Of a DNA stretch of 64,000 nucleotides, positions 63,411-64,000 are shown piece after piece (position 1 is the first letter of the stretch; each line of letters opens with the position of its first letter). The stretch is from positions 62,001 to 126,000 of the forward strand of contig NZ_CP130058.1 in assembly GCF_030644365.1 (NCBI RefSeq), read 5' to 3'. Below the pieces are notes generated by a model. It worked only from the letters and a program-made list of their open reading frames with translations, did no database searches and was not told the origin of the DNA. The translations under genes and the position numbers were made by a program. This stretch comes from Schaalia sp. HMT-172 (GTDB lineage: Bacteria; Actinomycetota; Actinomycetes; Actinomycetales; Actinomycetaceae).

Positions 63411-63703
63411 TTTTGTGATGTGTGCTCAAAGTGCAGTCCACTTCGGTGGAAATTGGCACTTTTGGGGTGTTTTGGGCGAGGTGGTCTACGGTTTGGGCAC
63501 ACTGCGGTTGAAACCGGAGCCGGGGGCGGGCTCGGGCCGGTCTCAGGGACCTATACGCTCGACTGAGGGTGGATGGAGCGCAAGCCTTGCCCAGGCCTCG
63601 TCCTTGGGTGCATGACGTATTCTTCCCCGGACCCCGGACTCCGGACCCCGGACCCCGGACCCCGGACTGAAGCTTGTCCGGTGCGACAACCGAGACGTGC
63701 GGC

Positions 63704-64000
63704 TTACTGGCCACCGAGGAGCGTGCGGATCTGCCCGAGGATCTCATCGGGATGTGCGAGCGCCTCCCACCGAAATCGTCGGATTTGCCATCCCTGGGCT
63801 TCGAGCAGGCGCTGGCGGCGCTCCTCGGCTTCGATCGACCGGTGGACGGAATCGACGTCGGAGCCGTACTTGCCACGGCCGTCGAACTCGATGCCGATGC
63901 GCGCCTCCGGCACTGCGATGTCGATGAAGTACCACTTGCCGGAAGCCGACACCGGATACTGTGTCTCCAGCCCCGATAGTCCCCCGCAGATCAGGAGATA
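63704..64000 (-). CDS. 3' part of a DUF559/endonuclease-like protein
   Basis: The last 98 codons of a minus-strand gene that continues past the window. The segment YPVSASGKWYFIDIAVPEAR followed by IGIEFDGRGKYG is the core of a DUF559/Vsr-like nuclease fold found at the C-terminus of many actinobacterial proteins with AbiEi-type heads. The frame is open up to base 64000, so an internal GTG at 63952 is not the true start. Confidence 0.7.
   Translation of the reverse strand, partial: YLLICGGLSGLETQYPVSASGKWYFIDIAVPEARIGIEFDGRGKYGSDVDSVHRSIEAEERRQRLLEAQGWQIRRFRWEALAHPDEILGQIRTLLGGQ

Larger units (their letters stand above)
63058..63703. other. Convergent intergenic region with two 107-bp elements
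   Basis: Between the ABC-class ATPase and a minus-strand gene. Two 107-bp elements with a similar left flank (GTGCGCTCGGCA) show that a unit of about 182 bases was duplicated. A simple 7-bp repeat (CCCCGGA) lies at about 63625-63668. Confidence 0.75.

Overview
The window is high-GC chromosomal DNA from an actinobacterium. Gene content points to the family Actinomycetaceae, most likely Schaalia/Actinomyces. Supporting features are the fhaA-fhaB-pstP-rodA-pbpA-pknA-pknB cluster next to crgA, DUF881, class E sortase and trpG (the block that lies near the origin in actinobacteria), an nrdHIE operon, and many leaderless genes with a TANNNT hexamer 6-7 bases before the start codon. The genus is inferred from gene content and style only. 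I see no rRNA, tRNA or CRISPR array.

Layout. 0-3 kb: minus-strand pair of an MTA/SAH-deaminase-like amidohydrolase and a divergent S-adenosylhomocysteinase homologue. 3-5 kb: MacB/FtsX-type ABC exporter. 5-6.5 kb: a Panacea-Doc toxin-antitoxin module between 70-bp copies of the exporter permease 3' end. 6.6-8.9 kb: small stress-type and membrane proteins and a Cof-type HAD phosphatase. 9-13.9 kb: seven small proline/glutamine-rich membrane proteins plus one broken copy, spread by duplications that carry the tail of the HAD gene. 14-20 kb: DUF5324-like protein, cyclophilin, rhomboid protease, a DUF364-type protein behind a probable iron box, crgA, DUF881, class E sortase, a 53-residue membrane protein and trpG. 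20.7-30.3 kb: the serine/threonine kinase, phosphatase, FHA and cell-wall cluster, all minus strand.

30.8-33.5 kb: a wall-anchored surface protein with an LPKAG sorting signal. 34-38 kb: nrdF alone, then a TPR-membrane protein, its decayed copy, and a TPR-AAA ATPase with an altered Walker A. 38-41.6 kb: a small membrane protein, a proline iminopeptidase-like S33 hydrolase and AzlCD. 41.8-44.9 kb: complete polar amino-acid ABC importer. 45.3-50.6 kb: RNase HI fused to an NTF2-like tail, an unknown secreted protein and a large S9 oligopeptidase. 50.9-53.5 kb: a low-GC Abi_2/HEPN gene, GtrA and patatin. 54-58 kb: nrdHIE with paired NrdR-like boxes and a DnaA-box cluster. 58-61 kb: a second family of repeat-rich membrane proteins. 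61-63 kb: an ABC-class ATPase. At the right edge lies the 3' end of a DUF559-like protein.

Three dispersed repeat families stand out. The first is a 107-bp element with 13-bp terminal inverted repeats, present in seven copies of identical length and orientation. The second is arrays of 9-bp cores (GGATAGGTT) at strict 19-bp spacing that invert around a central palindrome, at three loci. The third is a 12-mer, ACGAGGCCGGGG, with at least 19 exact copies in terminator hairpins, intergenic DNA and protein linkers. Functional links are clearest in the kinase/cell-division block (growth and wall control), the nrd genes (dNTP supply, probably under NrdR and DnaA) and the two probable defence insertions (Panacea-Doc and Abi_2).
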